Shown piece after piece: positions 58,227-58,229 of a stretch of 58,229 bases of DNA. The position numbers and the translations under genes were made by a program. Within the stretch, counting starts at the first letter, position 1; each line of letters opens with the position of its first letter. Source of the stretch: Dietzia cinnamea NBRC 102147 (lineage in GTDB: Bacteria; Actinomycetota; Actinomycetes; Mycobacteriales; Mycobacteriaceae); assembly GCF_001571065.1 (NCBI RefSeq), contig NZ_BCSW01000018.1, forward strand, positions 1 to 58,229, read 5' to 3'. The notes beneath the pieces were generated by a model, which was given only the letters and a program-made list of their open reading frames with translations, did no database searches and was not told where the DNA came from.

Positions 58227-58229
58227 ATG

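Overview
The window is a dense, GC-rich (about 70%) chromosomal segment with no insertion sequence, prophage or CRISPR array that I can see. The gene content is that of a mycolic-acid actinobacterium (order Mycobacteriales): SigA with a Lys/Ala-repeat N-terminus, SigB, IdeR, GarA/OdhI, FtsR-type MerR regulators, SecA2, SteA/MctB-type envelope proteins, a D-aminoacyl-tRNA deacylase and many GTG starts with 4-bp gene overlaps. Several blocks match, from memory, conserved gene orders in Mycobacterium tuberculosis and Corynebacterium. A Dietzia-like genus is my best guess, held loosely, because no rRNA or marker comparison was possible.

Layout. (1) 1-7.3 kb: the 3' part of sigA, a DEAD/DEAH helicase with a DUF3039 partner on the minus strand, then DUF3099, a NPPF-type methyltransferase and dtd, then sigB behind a probable ECF-type promoter and a perfect inverted repeat. 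(2) 7.4-11.5 kb: a minus-strand pair made of a GNAT/acyl-CoA-synthetase-like fusion and AcuC, which looks like a reversible lysine acetylation module. (3) 11.6-26.2 kb: ideR-galE, DUF4192, PAC2, a DUF3516 helicase, DUF3817-TetR, a NUDIX protein, a YbjN-like protein, a lipoprotein, a YchJ-like protein, a small CxxC protein, an acyl-CoA ligase, an epoxide-hydrolase-like enzyme and an unrecognised protein. (4) 26.2-36.9 kb, minus strand: gcvP behind a tandem glycine riboswitch, then (reading back upstream) a MerR regulator, a DUF151 nuclease-like protein, FtsR-like MerR, GarA, GcvH, a CDP-alcohol phosphatidyltransferase, SecA2 and an unrecognised helical protein. This joins glycine cleavage, 2-oxoglutarate control by GarA, division control and accessory secretion.

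(5) 37.0-40.8 kb, minus strand: a compact operon DUF4178 - DUF2617 - DUF4247 - DUF350 - membrane-bound spermidine-synthase-like protein. All members are conserved but functionally obscure, and this is the best candidate here for an undescribed membrane system. (6) 41.0-58.2 kb, minus strand: tRNA-Pro(GGG), then a long housekeeping array der, cmk, rluB, scpB, scpA, parA, xerD, a NUDIX hydrolase, pyrG, mctB/steB-like, steA, recN, nadK, tlyA, a 70-residue protein, a HAD phosphatase and a TPR protein with an Arg/Gly/Asp-rich N-terminal half. Transcription runs from 58 kb down to 41 kb, and many neighbours overlap by 1-10 bp.

Non-coding signals found: rho-independent terminator-like hairpins after sigA and sigB, hairpins after tRNA-Pro and at the window end, a sigB ECF promoter candidate, a 19-bp MerR-type palindrome, a 24-bp tandem repeat upstream of the spermidine-synthase operon's neighbour gene, and a weak IdeR-like box. 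Start codons were chosen from ribosome-binding sites, overlaps and alignment to remembered family N-termini; alternatives are stated where they matter.
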